From NCBI RefSeq assembly GCF_014635485.1, contig NZ_BMCX01000002.1, forward strand, positions 62,001 to 126,000: DNA of 64,000 bases. Direction: 5' to 3'. This document shows, piece by piece, positions 56,775 to 64,000 of this stretch. Position numbers and translations under genes: made by a program. Position 1 is the stretch's first letter. Each line of letters starts with the position of its first letter. The DNA is from Corynebacterium pelargi. GTDB taxonomy: Bacteria > Actinomycetota > Actinomycetes > Mycobacteriales > Mycobacteriaceae. The notes under the pieces were generated by a model. The model did no database searches. It saw only the letters and a program-made list of their open reading frames with translations, and was not told where the DNA came from.

Positions 56775-57541
56775 GCCTGCTTGGCATCGCAAGCTTCGCC
56801 GGAGCCATCGCCTGCTATGGGCCTTCACCTGCTCGCCGCATAGGAGAGCCAACACCGTTCAACCGCAAAATCCGGGCGATGTTAGGCCTAGTACTGCTTC
56901 TTGCTTTGCTCGTGCTTTTGCGCCACGCGCTCGTTCTGATCACCGTGGGAATCGCCGGTGGTGTGGCCTTTCGAATTTGGCGCGATGCGGCAGCACTTCG
57001 CAAACAACGCCGCGAAGAAGCCACCATCGCCTCGATCGTGCACACCATCAGCACAGAACTTCGTGTTGGTGCAGATCCAGCTACCGCCTTGGCACATGCC
57101 GCCGAACAACACGAGCACGGCATCGCCGCTGCCTTTGCCAGCGCAGCCAGAGCCACCCGCAGTGGCGCCCAACCAGGCGCGCAATTGTATTCCATGCGCA
57201 GCCGCTATCCGGCCTTAGCGCCCATTGCCCGGTACTGGATGATTGCCGAAGAACACGGCGTGGCCCTTGCACCACTGTTAGAGCAATCCCACCAGCAACT
57301 TCGCGCCCGCATCGAGCGCGCTCGTAGCACCAACGCCGCACTTCAAGGGCCAAAAGCCACCGCGATTATCCTAAGCCTCTTACCCCTCGTGGGCATGCTG
57401 CTTGGCAGCGCCATGGGCGTGCACGTGCCGGCGGTACTGCTTGGCAGCGCCTTAGGCAATCTGCTCTTGCTCATCGGGATTTGCCTGCTATGCGCAGGGG
57501 CGTGGTGGTCCAACAAGATCATCCAAGGAGCAACCCCATGA
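56771..57541 (+). CDS. tadB: TadB-type inner-membrane platform protein
   Basis: 256 residues. N-terminal helices (LGIASFAGAIACY, GLVLLLALLVLL), then a T2SSF-like soluble part (ATIASIVHTISTELRVGADPATALAHAAEQ) and two C-terminal helices. ATGA overlap with tadA. Confidence 0.88.
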   Translation: MSLLGIASFAGAIACYGPSPARRIGEPTPFNRKIRAMLGLVLLLALLVLLRHALVLITVGIAGGVAFRIWRDAAALRKQRREEATIASIVHTISTELRVGADPATALAHAAEQHEHGIAAAFASAARATRSGAQPGAQLYSMRSRYPALAPIARYWMIAEEHGVALAPLLEQSHQQLRARIERARSTNAALQGPKATAIILSLLPLVGMLLGSAMGVHVPAVLLGSALGNLLLLIGICLLCAGAWWSNKIIQGATP

Positions 57542-58131
57542 TTGTGCTCGCTGCTTGCCTGAGTGCTGCTGCCCTATGGATCAGCGGCAGCCACAGTGCT
57601 CCAAGGATAGAAAGCTGGCAACAACGGCGGCCAAGAGAACCACCCGCATGGTGGGGCCGCATCAGCAATGCACTGCGTCGAAGCGATATAGCTCCCGATG
57701 TGCTCGCAGCAGAACTTGAGCTATACCTCGCGTGTGTTCGCGCCGGGCTAGTGCCTCAACAAGCAGTAGCAACGGTGGCAGGCTGCGCCAGCAGTGGCAG
57801 CAAGCAGGCGTGGACAAGGACGGCCACCATGTTGGACTTAGGCATCGCAGCGCAACAGGCGTGGGCGCCACTTGCAAGCCTGCAAGGGCTGGAAGAAGTC
57901 ACCACCGTTGCCCACGCCTCAGCCCGCACCGGGGCATCAATGGAGCCAGGCTTAAGCAGCATTGCCCAACAGCTTCGCGCAGGCGCCAAAGCGCACGCCA
58001 CCGCCACCGCAGAGCGCGCTGGGGTGTTGATTGCACTACCGCTCACGCTGTGTTTTCTTCCCGCATTCTTCACCCTCGGGCTTGCCCCAGTGCTGCTAGC
58101 GCTGGCAAGCGAAATCTTGAACAACCACTAA
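57538..58131 (+). CDS. tadC: TadC-type inner-membrane platform protein
   Basis: 197 residues. T2SSF-like (ELELYLACVRAGLVPQQAVATVAG; ARTGASMEPGLSSIAQQLRAGAKAHATATAERAGVLIALPLTLCFLPAFFTLGLAPVLLAL). AAGGAG ahead of ATG; four-base overlap with tadB. Confidence 0.87.
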   Translation: MIVLAACLSAAALWISGSHSAPRIESWQQRRPREPPAWWGRISNALRRSDIAPDVLAAELELYLACVRAGLVPQQAVATVAGCASSGSKQAWTRTATMLDLGIAAQQAWAPLASLQGLEEVTTVAHASARTGASMEPGLSSIAQQLRAGAKAHATATAERAGVLIALPLTLCFLPAFFTLGLAPVLLALASEILNNH

Positions 58132-58178
58132 GCACACAGCACTTCCGTTTGTTTTTAATCGAAAGGATCACCCACACC

Positions 58179-58373
58179 ATGAACAACACCATCCGCGGCG
58201 CACTCCAGCGCTTCTACCGCAATGAACAAGGCATGAGCACCATCGAATACGCCATGGGATCCTTGGCCGCAGCGGCCCTCGCGGCCGCGCTCTACCTGGT
58301 GGTGTCCTCCGGGGCGGTGGTAGATGCCATCGAATCCATCATCACTACGGCCTTGAATAACTCACCGGGCTAA
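58179..58373 (+). CDS. Flp-like pilin (DUF4244)
   Basis: 64 residues. Short leader NNTIRGALQRFYRNEQG, then G-MSTIEYAMGSLAAAALAAALYLVVSSGAVV. The processing-type sequence and single helix resemble actinobacterial Flp/DUF4244 pilins. Own ribosome site GAAAGGAT; the 48-base gap from tadC may hold extra control. Major subunit candidate. Confidence 0.88.
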   Translation: MNNTIRGALQRFYRNEQGMSTIEYAMGSLAAAALAAALYLVVSSGAVVDAIESIITTALNNSPG

Positions 58374-58729
58374 TGATGCCCACGGCACAACTTTGCCGGA
58401 ATAACGCCTTGAGCTTGGTGCGCAAGGCGTTATCCGCACGTCGCGGCAGCATCAGCATCGAAGCAGCCATCGCCAGCAGCGCGCTATTGATCTTTGCCGC
58501 CGGACTCGCCGCGGCATTAGTCACCATCGGGGCCTATATCCAAGCCATCGACATCGCCGGTGCAGCGGCCAGGGCCCACGCCATCGGCCAGGCCTATCAG
58601 CCGCCTCGCGGCAGCGTGAGCGTGCACCAAAGCGAAGGACTGATGGTGGCCGAAGCCAGCGTGCCCGCACCCTTTGGCACGATGCGCGCCGAGGCACGCT
58701 TTGTACCAGAAGGAGCCCCCGGTGAATAA
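58373..58729 (+). CDS. TadE-like pseudopilin
   Basis: 118 residues. Basic N-terminus, then RRGSISIEAAIASSALLIFAAGLAAALVTIGAYIQAIDIAGAAARAHAIG, the classic TadE helix with E at position 5 of the processed form. The tail is a beta-type extracellular segment. The first ATG overlaps the pilin stop (TAATG). Confidence 0.83.
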   Translation: MMPTAQLCRNNALSLVRKALSARRGSISIEAAIASSALLIFAAGLAAALVTIGAYIQAIDIAGAAARAHAIGQAYQPPRGSVSVHQSEGLMVAEASVPAPFGTMRAEARFVPEGAPGE

Positions 58730-59051
58730 GCAGCTCAACCTGCGCAATGATCGAGGCTCAGCCACAGTATTGGCCTTAGGCATTGCCATGGCCTTAAGCC
58801 TGATCCTGGGCATTATGTTGGCCATTGCCAATGCACACGTGCAGGCCCACCGCGCGCAGGTGGCAGCCGATATGGGGGCGATTGCCGCAGCACAGGCACG
58901 TGCCTATGGCCAATGGGCGTGCCCCAAAGCCAAGGAGGTGATCAACGCCAATGGCGCAAGCATGACCTTGTGCATAGAAGAAGACCAGGACGTTCGCGTT
59001 TCAGCACAAGTAGGAAGGCAGGTAGCGCAGGCCAAAGCCGGACCAATCTAG
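58722..59051 (+). CDS. Rv3654c-like TadE/TadG-type secreted protein
   Basis: 109 residues. RNDRGSATVLALGIAMALSLILGIMLAIANAHVQAHRAQVAADMGAIAAAQARAYG is the N-terminal Tad-type helix of the actinobacterial 'helicase/secretion neighbourhood' proteins; two cysteines near the end may pair. GTG 58722 follows AGAAGGAG. The end lies in a tandem repeat. Last gene of the Tad operon. Confidence 0.83.
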   Translation: MNKQLNLRNDRGSATVLALGIAMALSLILGIMLAIANAHVQAHRAQVAADMGAIAAAQARAYGQWACPKAKEVINANGASMTLCIEEDQDVRVSAQVGRQVAQAKAGPI

Positions 59052-59115
59052 GCCGGACCAAGCTAGGTCGGATAAAAGCTAAGCAAGACCAATCTGGGCC
59101 AGACCAAGCTAAGCC
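59040..59115. repeat. Five imperfect 15-16 bp tandem repeats
   Basis: Units such as GGACCAATCTAGGCC, GGACCAAGCTAGGTC, AGACCAATCTGGGCC and AGACCAAGCTAAGCC, with one divergent 16-base unit in the middle. Spans the end of the Rv3654c-like gene, the short gap, and the first bases of the convergent helicase end. Confidence 0.85.
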
Positions 59116-61442
59116 AGCATGGAACACATCGCCCCAAGCAGACGAATGGCGCCGGCTTTGTTCAAAGGCTGATTGCCATTGCCACACTTGGGTGATTGCA
59201 CGCAGGAAGGGCAACCATGATCGCAGGCGCAGGATCGAACGGCCTCATAGGTCGCTTCGATCCACTCACGGAAACGCTCATAACCACAATCGGCAAAACC
59301 TGCCCCACCGGGATGGCCGTCGTAAACAAACACGGTGGGCAGGCCAGTGTCTGGGTGCTCGGCGGTGGAAACACCGCCGATATCCCAACGGTCGCAGGTG
59401 GCAATCAGCGGCAGCATGCCAATGGCGGCGTGCTCCGCGGCATGAAGGGTGCCGGGGATATCGTCAATGCCGAGCTCGGCAAGCACCAAAGGGTCAATGG
59501 TGTAGGCCACCGCTTTGGTGATGAGCTGCTGAGGAGGTAAATCCAAGGCCACCATGTCCAAAATGGAGCCGTCTTTGCCTTTGACGGTATAGCCAACAAC
59601 CCGGTCGGTGACTTCAACTTCGATATTGCTCAGCCACAATCCAGGTGCGGGGTTGAAGACCTTCTCGCCCACCTCGCGGATTGCAATATCGGTAGTAGTG
59701 CGGGCGTGGGTAGAAAATTCGGGGAATTCCTGGTGCACCAACGCCATGTGTTCGTCGAAAAGCAGCTCATCCACCACATAGGATTCGCCCTGGTGCAAGT
59801 ACACAGCCCCTGGGTGTACCTGGCTTAAGGCGGTAGCGGCGTCGATGGTGCCGAGCAAACGTCCGTCACTGTGGTCCACGATGGCAATGCGTCCTCCACT
59901 GCCACGTAGGTGCACCTGGGTGTGAATGTCTGGGGCGCCGGGCTGCGGTATGGTGTACCAACCGCGGGCGCGCCTGCGCATCAAGCCTTGGGCTGCGAGT
60001 GCTTCGGCTACCTCCCTGGCGCCAAAGGCATCAATTTCTTCTTCGGAAAGGGGGAGTTCCTCAGCGGCGCACAGCAGGTGACCATGGAGGATATGGGGGT
60101 TATGGGGATTAAAAACCGTGGCCTCAATCGGCCTGCCCAATAAAGCCTCTGGGTGGTGTACCAGGTAGGTATCCATCGGTTCATCGCGGGCCACGAGTAC
60201 CACGAGGGAGCCTTGGCCGCGTCTGCCGGCGCGACCTGCTTGCTGCCAAAAACTGGCGATCGTACCGGGAAAGCCTGCGGTGAGCACCGCGTCGAGGCCG
60301 CCAATATCGATGCCGAGTTCAAGGGCATTGGTAGAAGCCACGCCGAGAAGCTCGCCGGAATCCAGTTGGCGTTCAAGGCGCCGGCGATCTTCTGCCAGGT
60401 AGCCTGCGCGGTAGGCGGCTATTCTGCGGGCGTCTTCGAGGCGACCCATGCCCGCTAATTCTTCGGCGCTGCGCATCGCTACCACCTCCGCTGCGCGCCT
60501 GGAGCGCACGAAGGTTAAGGTGCGAGCACCTTCGGCAATGAGTGTGGCCATCATCCCCGCGGCTTCGGTGGATGCGGCTCTACGCACGGGGGCGCCGTGT
60601 TCGCCTGTGGCACCTTCAAGAAAACCGGGTTCCCACAGCATCACGGTGCGCGTGCCTCGAGGTGCGGTGTCTTCGGTGACTGCCACGACGTCCTCGCCAA
60701 TTAAACGCTTGGCGTGCTCACCAGGTTCGCGCGCAGTAGCGGAGGCAAACACCACGGTGGGGTGGGCGCCGTAGCGACGCGCTAGGCGTAAGAGGCGACG
60801 AAGCACCAGCGACACCCCAGCGCCGAAAACCCCTCGGTAACTGTGGCATTCATCCACGATCACCACCTTGAGGTGGCGAAGAAACCGCGTCCACCTGCTG
60901 TGGTTGGGCAAGATCGCGGTGTGGAGCATATCGGGATTAGAAAACACGAAGCGCGATTGCTCCCGAATGCCTGCTCGTGCCTCGGTTAAGGTATCGCCGT
61001 CATAGGCGCTGGGGTGGACGTGCGAAAGTTCTTCAAGCGAAGCACACAGATTGAGCACTTGGGCAAGCTGATCAGAACCCAGTGCCTTCGTTGGCGTCAA
61101 ATACAGTGCCGTGGCCTGGGGGGATGTGCCCAGAATGCTGAGTGCGGGCAGCAGGTAGCCCAGTGATTTTCCAGAAGACGTGCCGGTTGCCACCACCACA
61201 TGCCGGCCATTCCAGGCGTGCTCAGCGGTGGCCACTTGGTGCGTATAGGGCTGCTTGATGCCGCGTTCAATCAGCAGTGCTTTTAGGCCCGGCAACACCC
61301 ACTGCGGCCACTCGCCGTATTCGGCTGGGCGCGCAGGGATGGTGGCAAGGTGAGTGCAGGTGGAGTTTGGAAATCGCTTTTCGACGCTCTGCGCCAGCTC
61401 AATGCCGAGCTGAGCTCCCGGTGCGGGGTTGAAATTCTCCAC
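59109..61442 (-). CDS. DEAD/DEAH helicase with C-terminal DUF1998-type zinc region (MrfA/YprA-like)
   Basis: 777 residues. Q-motif region PYTHQVATAEHAW, Walker A ATGTSSGKSLGYLLP near 95-107, DECH (VVIVDECHSYRG), SATAREP, and helicase C FWQQAGRAGRRGQG. The C-terminal region has cysteines CACDHGCPSCVQSPKCGN, the DUF1998/MrfA metal site. MrfA in B. subtilis excises mitomycin-type DNA damage. GTG 61442 follows GGAGGA; the longer N-terminal extension is rejected. Next to cspA as in M. tuberculosis Rv3649. Confidence 0.92.
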   Translation of the reverse strand: MENFNPAPGAQLGIELAQSVEKRFPNSTCTHLATIPARPAEYGEWPQWVLPGLKALLIERGIKQPYTHQVATAEHAWNGRHVVVATGTSSGKSLGYLLPALSILGTSPQATALYLTPTKALGSDQLAQVLNLCASLEELSHVHPSAYDGDTLTEARAGIREQSRFVFSNPDMLHTAILPNHSRWTRFLRHLKVVIVDECHSYRGVFGAGVSLVLRRLLRLARRYGAHPTVVFASATAREPGEHAKRLIGEDVVAVTEDTAPRGTRTVMLWEPGFLEGATGEHGAPVRRAASTEAAGMMATLIAEGARTLTFVRSRRAAEVVAMRSAEELAGMGRLEDARRIAAYRAGYLAEDRRRLERQLDSGELLGVASTNALELGIDIGGLDAVLTAGFPGTIASFWQQAGRAGRRGQGSLVVLVARDEPMDTYLVHHPEALLGRPIEATVFNPHNPHILHGHLLCAAEELPLSEEEIDAFGAREVAEALAAQGLMRRRARGWYTIPQPGAPDIHTQVHLRGSGGRIAIVDHSDGRLLGTIDAATALSQVHPGAVYLHQGESYVVDELLFDEHMALVHQEFPEFSTHARTTTDIAIREVGEKVFNPAPGLWLSNIEVEVTDRVVGYTVKGKDGSILDMVALDLPPQQLITKAVAYTIDPLVLAELGIDDIPGTLHAAEHAAIGMLPLIATCDRWDIGGVSTAEHPDTGLPTVFVYDGHPGGAGFADCGYERFREWIEATYEAVRSCACDHGCPSCVQSPKCGNGNQPLNKAGAIRLLGAMCSMLA

Positions 61443-61717
61443 GCTTTTGCTTCCTCCAAGAACGTATTGACCAGCGTTTATATGTTTTGGCTCCGGTGCT
61501 TTCTGCTGGGGCGGGGGTAGCACTTGCTCAGCGCAAAAGCTCAAAGCGTGACACACTGGGGTTCGGTCGCCGCATCCAGCAGCAATGTTGGTGCATTTTT
61601 TACTAACGCGATCTGCGGGAATTCTATCCCGTGGTGATGCTCGAAGTGTGGAATGAACGGCTCCCACAACAATTCGGTAATCGCCGAAGGATTTTCAAAG
61701 AAGTAAGGTTTTACAAC

Positions 61718-61921
61718 ATGGCACAGGGTACTGTGAAGTGGTTCAACGCCGAAAAAGGTTTCGGCTTCATCGCTCCCGAGGACGGCTCCGCTGACGTCTT
61801 CGTTCACTATTCAGAAATTCAGGGCAACGGCTTCCGTACCCTCGAAGAAAACCAACGCGTTGAATTCGAGGTAGGCGAGGGCGCTAAGGGCCCCCAAGCC
61901 CAGCAGGTTCACGCACTCTAA
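61718..61921 (+). CDS. cspA: Cold-shock protein CspA
   Basis: 67 residues. [42 protein letters not shown] contains the RNP1 (KGFGFI) and RNP2 (VFVHY) motifs of cold-shock domain RNA chaperones. AAGTAAGG precedes the ATG. Long 5' leader likely. Divergent from the helicase. Confidence 0.97.
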   Translation: MAQGTVKWFNAEKGFGFIAPEDGSADVFVHYSEIQGNGFRTLEENQRVEFEVGEGAKGPQAQQVHAL

Positions 61922-61946
61922 AGCGCAGCGCCTCAGACGTTAAAGA

Positions 61947-61981
61947 AGACGCCAACCCCACAGGGGGTTGGCGTCTTTTTC
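61947..61981 (+). terminator. Rho-independent terminator of cspA
   Basis: AGACGCCAACCCC / GGGGTTGGCGTCT stem followed by TTTTT. Confidence 0.9.
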
Positions 61982-62037
61982 TCGCCCTCATGCCGGAGAG
62001 GAGATGCCCGCCGTCGCGGACGCTTCTACGGGGACGC

Positions 62038-63426
62038 TTAAGCCAAGATGAGCTGTGCCAACAGGGAACCCACAACGCAGGACGTGAACACGCAGATGGC
62101 GCCGGGGATGAGGAAGGAGTGGTTAATGACGTACTTGCCAATCTTGGTGGTGCCAGTTGGGTCGAAGCCGATACATGCTAGATCCGAGGGGTAGGTTGGC
62201 AAGATCCAATAGCCATACGCGGCACCATAGAAGCCCACGATCACTGCGGGATCAACGCCGAGGTTGAGTCCCAGTGGGGCAATGGCAACCAGCGCGGCAG
62301 CTTGGGAGTTCACCAACTTCGACACGATGAGCAAGACAATCGCGTACATCCACGGTGCGGAGGCCACCACATCGCCCAGCGATGCCTTGAGTGCCTCAAT
62401 ATGGGTGGCAAAGAAGGTATCTGCCATCCATGCCACACCAAAGACAGAGAACACCGCGGTCATACCGGCTTTGAACACGGCGGTATTGGCGATCTTATTT
62501 TTGTCGGTGCCGCAGAAGATCAAGATGATCGCGCCAGCAACCAGCATCACCATCTGGATAACCAGGTTCATCGACAACGCCTTGATCTGCCCGTCCTCGT
62601 TGGGGAAGGAGGGGCGCAAAGATTCGAAGGCGCCAAGCAGCACCACCACGGCAATGGCGCTAAAGAAGATATACATCGAGCGGTAGGCGCCTTTGGGGAA
62701 TACCTGGCCAATGAGCGTGGAGGAATTTCCATAGACGGCGGCTTTGAACTCTGGGTCTTTGAGCTTTGCTTGGAACTCAGGATCTTGATCAAGATCTTTG
62801 CCTCGGCGCATCGACCACAGTGCGGCGATCACCACGCCAGTGAGCGAGGCCGGCAGCGCCACGCTCAGGATCTGGGGGATGGAATAGGAGGCTTCGATCA
62901 CGCCGGCTTGCTCGGCGAGGATCGATGCTAGCGAGACGGTAGCCACGGAAACGGGGGAGGCGGTAATGCCCATCTGTGCTGCGGTGGAAGACACTGCCAT
63001 GGGGCGCTCGGGGCGGATGCCCTTTTTTAAGGCGATATCTTCAATGATCGGAAACATCGTGTACACCACGTGCCCGGTGCCGCATAACACCGTGAGTGTC
63101 CAGGTGGTCAGCGGAGCCAAGATCGTCACCATGGACGGCTTTTTGCGCAGCATCTTTTCGGCGAACTGCATCATTACGTCCAGGCCACCTGCTTGTTGCA
63201 GTGTTGCGGCACAGCCGATGACGGCGATGATGGTGAGCATCACCGAGATCGGTGGTTCGCCGGGGGCGAGCCCGAAGATAAAGACCAAGGCCATCAGGCC
63301 GAAGCCGGAAATGAGGCCGAGGCCGAGGCCTCCGTAGCGGGTGCCTAGAAGAAGGCAGAAGAGGATCACCAAGATCTGGAGGAGGATGGCAACCCCAGAT
63401 GTTGGATCAAGGATCCCAGAGAGCAT
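62038..63426 (-). CDS. Anaerobic C4-dicarboxylate transporter, Dcu family
   Basis: 462 residues, about twelve membrane helices. Dcu-family stretches include GGLDVMMQFAEKMLRKKPSMVTILAPLTTWTLTVLCGTGHVVYTMFPIIEDIALKKGIRPERPMAVSSTAAQMGITASPVS, and the late YWILPTYPSDLACIGFD. Probably exchanges fumarate/malate/aspartate for succinate. ATG 63426 preferred; an upstream TTG lacks support. Fits the cell excreting succinate without oxygen. Confidence 0.92.
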   Translation of the reverse strand: MLSGILDPTSGVAILLQILVILFCLLLGTRYGGLGLGLISGFGLMALVFIFGLAPGEPPISVMLTIIAVIGCAATLQQAGGLDVMMQFAEKMLRKKPSMVTILAPLTTWTLTVLCGTGHVVYTMFPIIEDIALKKGIRPERPMAVSSTAAQMGITASPVSVATVSLASILAEQAGVIEASYSIPQILSVALPASLTGVVIAALWSMRRGKDLDQDPEFQAKLKDPEFKAAVYGNSSTLIGQVFPKGAYRSMYIFFSAIAVVVLLGAFESLRPSFPNEDGQIKALSMNLVIQMVMLVAGAIILIFCGTDKNKIANTAVFKAGMTAVFSVFGVAWMADTFFATHIEALKASLGDVVASAPWMYAIVLLIVSKLVNSQAAALVAIAPLGLNLGVDPAVIVGFYGAAYGYWILPTYPSDLACIGFDPTGTTKIGKYVINHSFLIPGAICVFTSCVVGSLLAQLILA

Positions 63427-64000
63427 AGATAGACCTGCAATTCTCAAATACGTGATTTCACTTGGGACATTGCAGGCTGCTCAATAATCAAACCCAATGC
63501 TTTGCGTTGAAAGCACATCTCTTCCCGAAGAGCGGCGCTGCAATCAATTGCTTACTTTATTGACAACGATGCTCTATGTCCATCTTCACTTTCCAAAACC
63601 AATGTGAGTATCCACACAGTGACAGATGCGCAGCACGCAGTCGCCGCTTCTACAGCCTCAGCGCCCCACAACCCCGCAGCGTCTAGAAGTGGGCGCGCTT
63701 AAAAACCTTCACGCCCAGCCAGCCCCGAACAAGAACAAAGCGCACCGCCTGCATTCCGCCTGCATACGGCCGCAACGCCTCAGCAGCTCCGCGGGCCTGC
63801 GTGAGAGGGCTCAGCCCGCCCTGGCGATGTGTAGAGATGAGCAAACCTGCAGCTCAAGGTGTGTGCAGGGGCTTTCGTGTCGGAGGCCGCCGCGACGTAT
63901 CTATGAGGAAACAAAGGCATATGTGCCTTTGGGTGGCGTTGGGAAGGGGCGTGGTTGGATCGTCGAAAAGCTTGGCGTGATCCTTGCGTATTTTCCCCCT
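63427..64000. other. Last 574 bases, no supported gene
   Basis: Promoter region of the Dcu transporter followed by sequence with no recognisable protein. A 47-codon frame near 63837 has no family sequence. A short hairpin AAAGGCATATGTGCCTTT lies at 63913-63930. The next gene probably begins beyond the window. Confidence 0.4.

Noticed and set aside
63837..63981. 47-codon frame at the window end
   Set aside because: Arginine-rich with no ribosome site or match; likely chance.

Overview
The window is a chromosomal segment of a Corynebacterium-type, mycolic-acid-containing actinobacterium. The evidence is gene content and order: aspT-dnaX-recR-gatD-murT-leuA-lysC-asd-sigC-katA matches the Corynebacterium arrangement. 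The right half (glxR, nth, thioredoxin-like, Nudix, marP, hydrolase, HAD, Ssd, Tad genes, helicase, cspA) matches a block also known from Mycobacterium. Base composition looks moderately high in GC, with a few AT-rich pockets. No rRNA, CRISPR array, prophage or insertion sequence was seen. I cannot fix the species.

Layout. 1-2.1 kb: end of a slipin gene, a candidate Panacea toxin-antitoxin pair and tRNA-Ser. 2.3-10.8 kb: SRP RNA and housekeeping genes for aspartate transamination, DNA polymerase III, recombination, lipid II amidation and a DnaQ-like protein. 11.5-13.4 kb: an LANTG-anchored surface protein with five Ig-like repeats. 13.5-20.1 kb: leuA with a leucine-rich leader peptide, two membrane proteins, and lysC-asd. 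20.1-21.5 kb: a minus-strand cluster of two secreted proteins alternating with two 38-48 residue peptides that resemble small mycomembrane proteins. 22-25.3 kb: sigC, katA and a sirtuin. 25.4-31.8 kb: a ferric-iron ABC transporter behind DtxR-like sites, then a membrane protein fusing an adenylation domain, a carrier domain and an acyltransferase-3 domain, divergent from its own phosphopantetheinyl transferase. 31.7-37.6 kb: a complete mrp Na+/H+ antiporter operon. 37.8-42 kb: envelope proteins, a secreted SGNH hydrolase, tRNA-Pro, a phosphoesterase and a YqeY protein. 42-47.4 kb: class A PBP, a WhiB regulator, small metabolic proteins and glxR. 47.7-52.7 kb: nth through marP, a hydrolase and a holin-like protein. 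52.8-59.1 kb: a Fic-like protein, a HAD phosphatase, Ssd and a compact Tad pilus operon. 59.1-63.4 kb: an MrfA-type helicase, cspA and a Dcu C4-dicarboxylate transporter.

How it works together. leuA, lysC and asd serve branched-chain and aspartate-family amino acid synthesis; gatD-murT and the PBP serve peptidoglycan. The iron region is the most intriguing. Two DtxR-like sites lie between the adenylation-carrier-acyltransferase gene and the PPTase gene, next to a DtxR-linked iron importer, so an iron-responsive acyl-activating envelope system is plausible. A perfect 26-bp palindrome lies inside the PPTase gene, with a near copy inside the adenylation gene.
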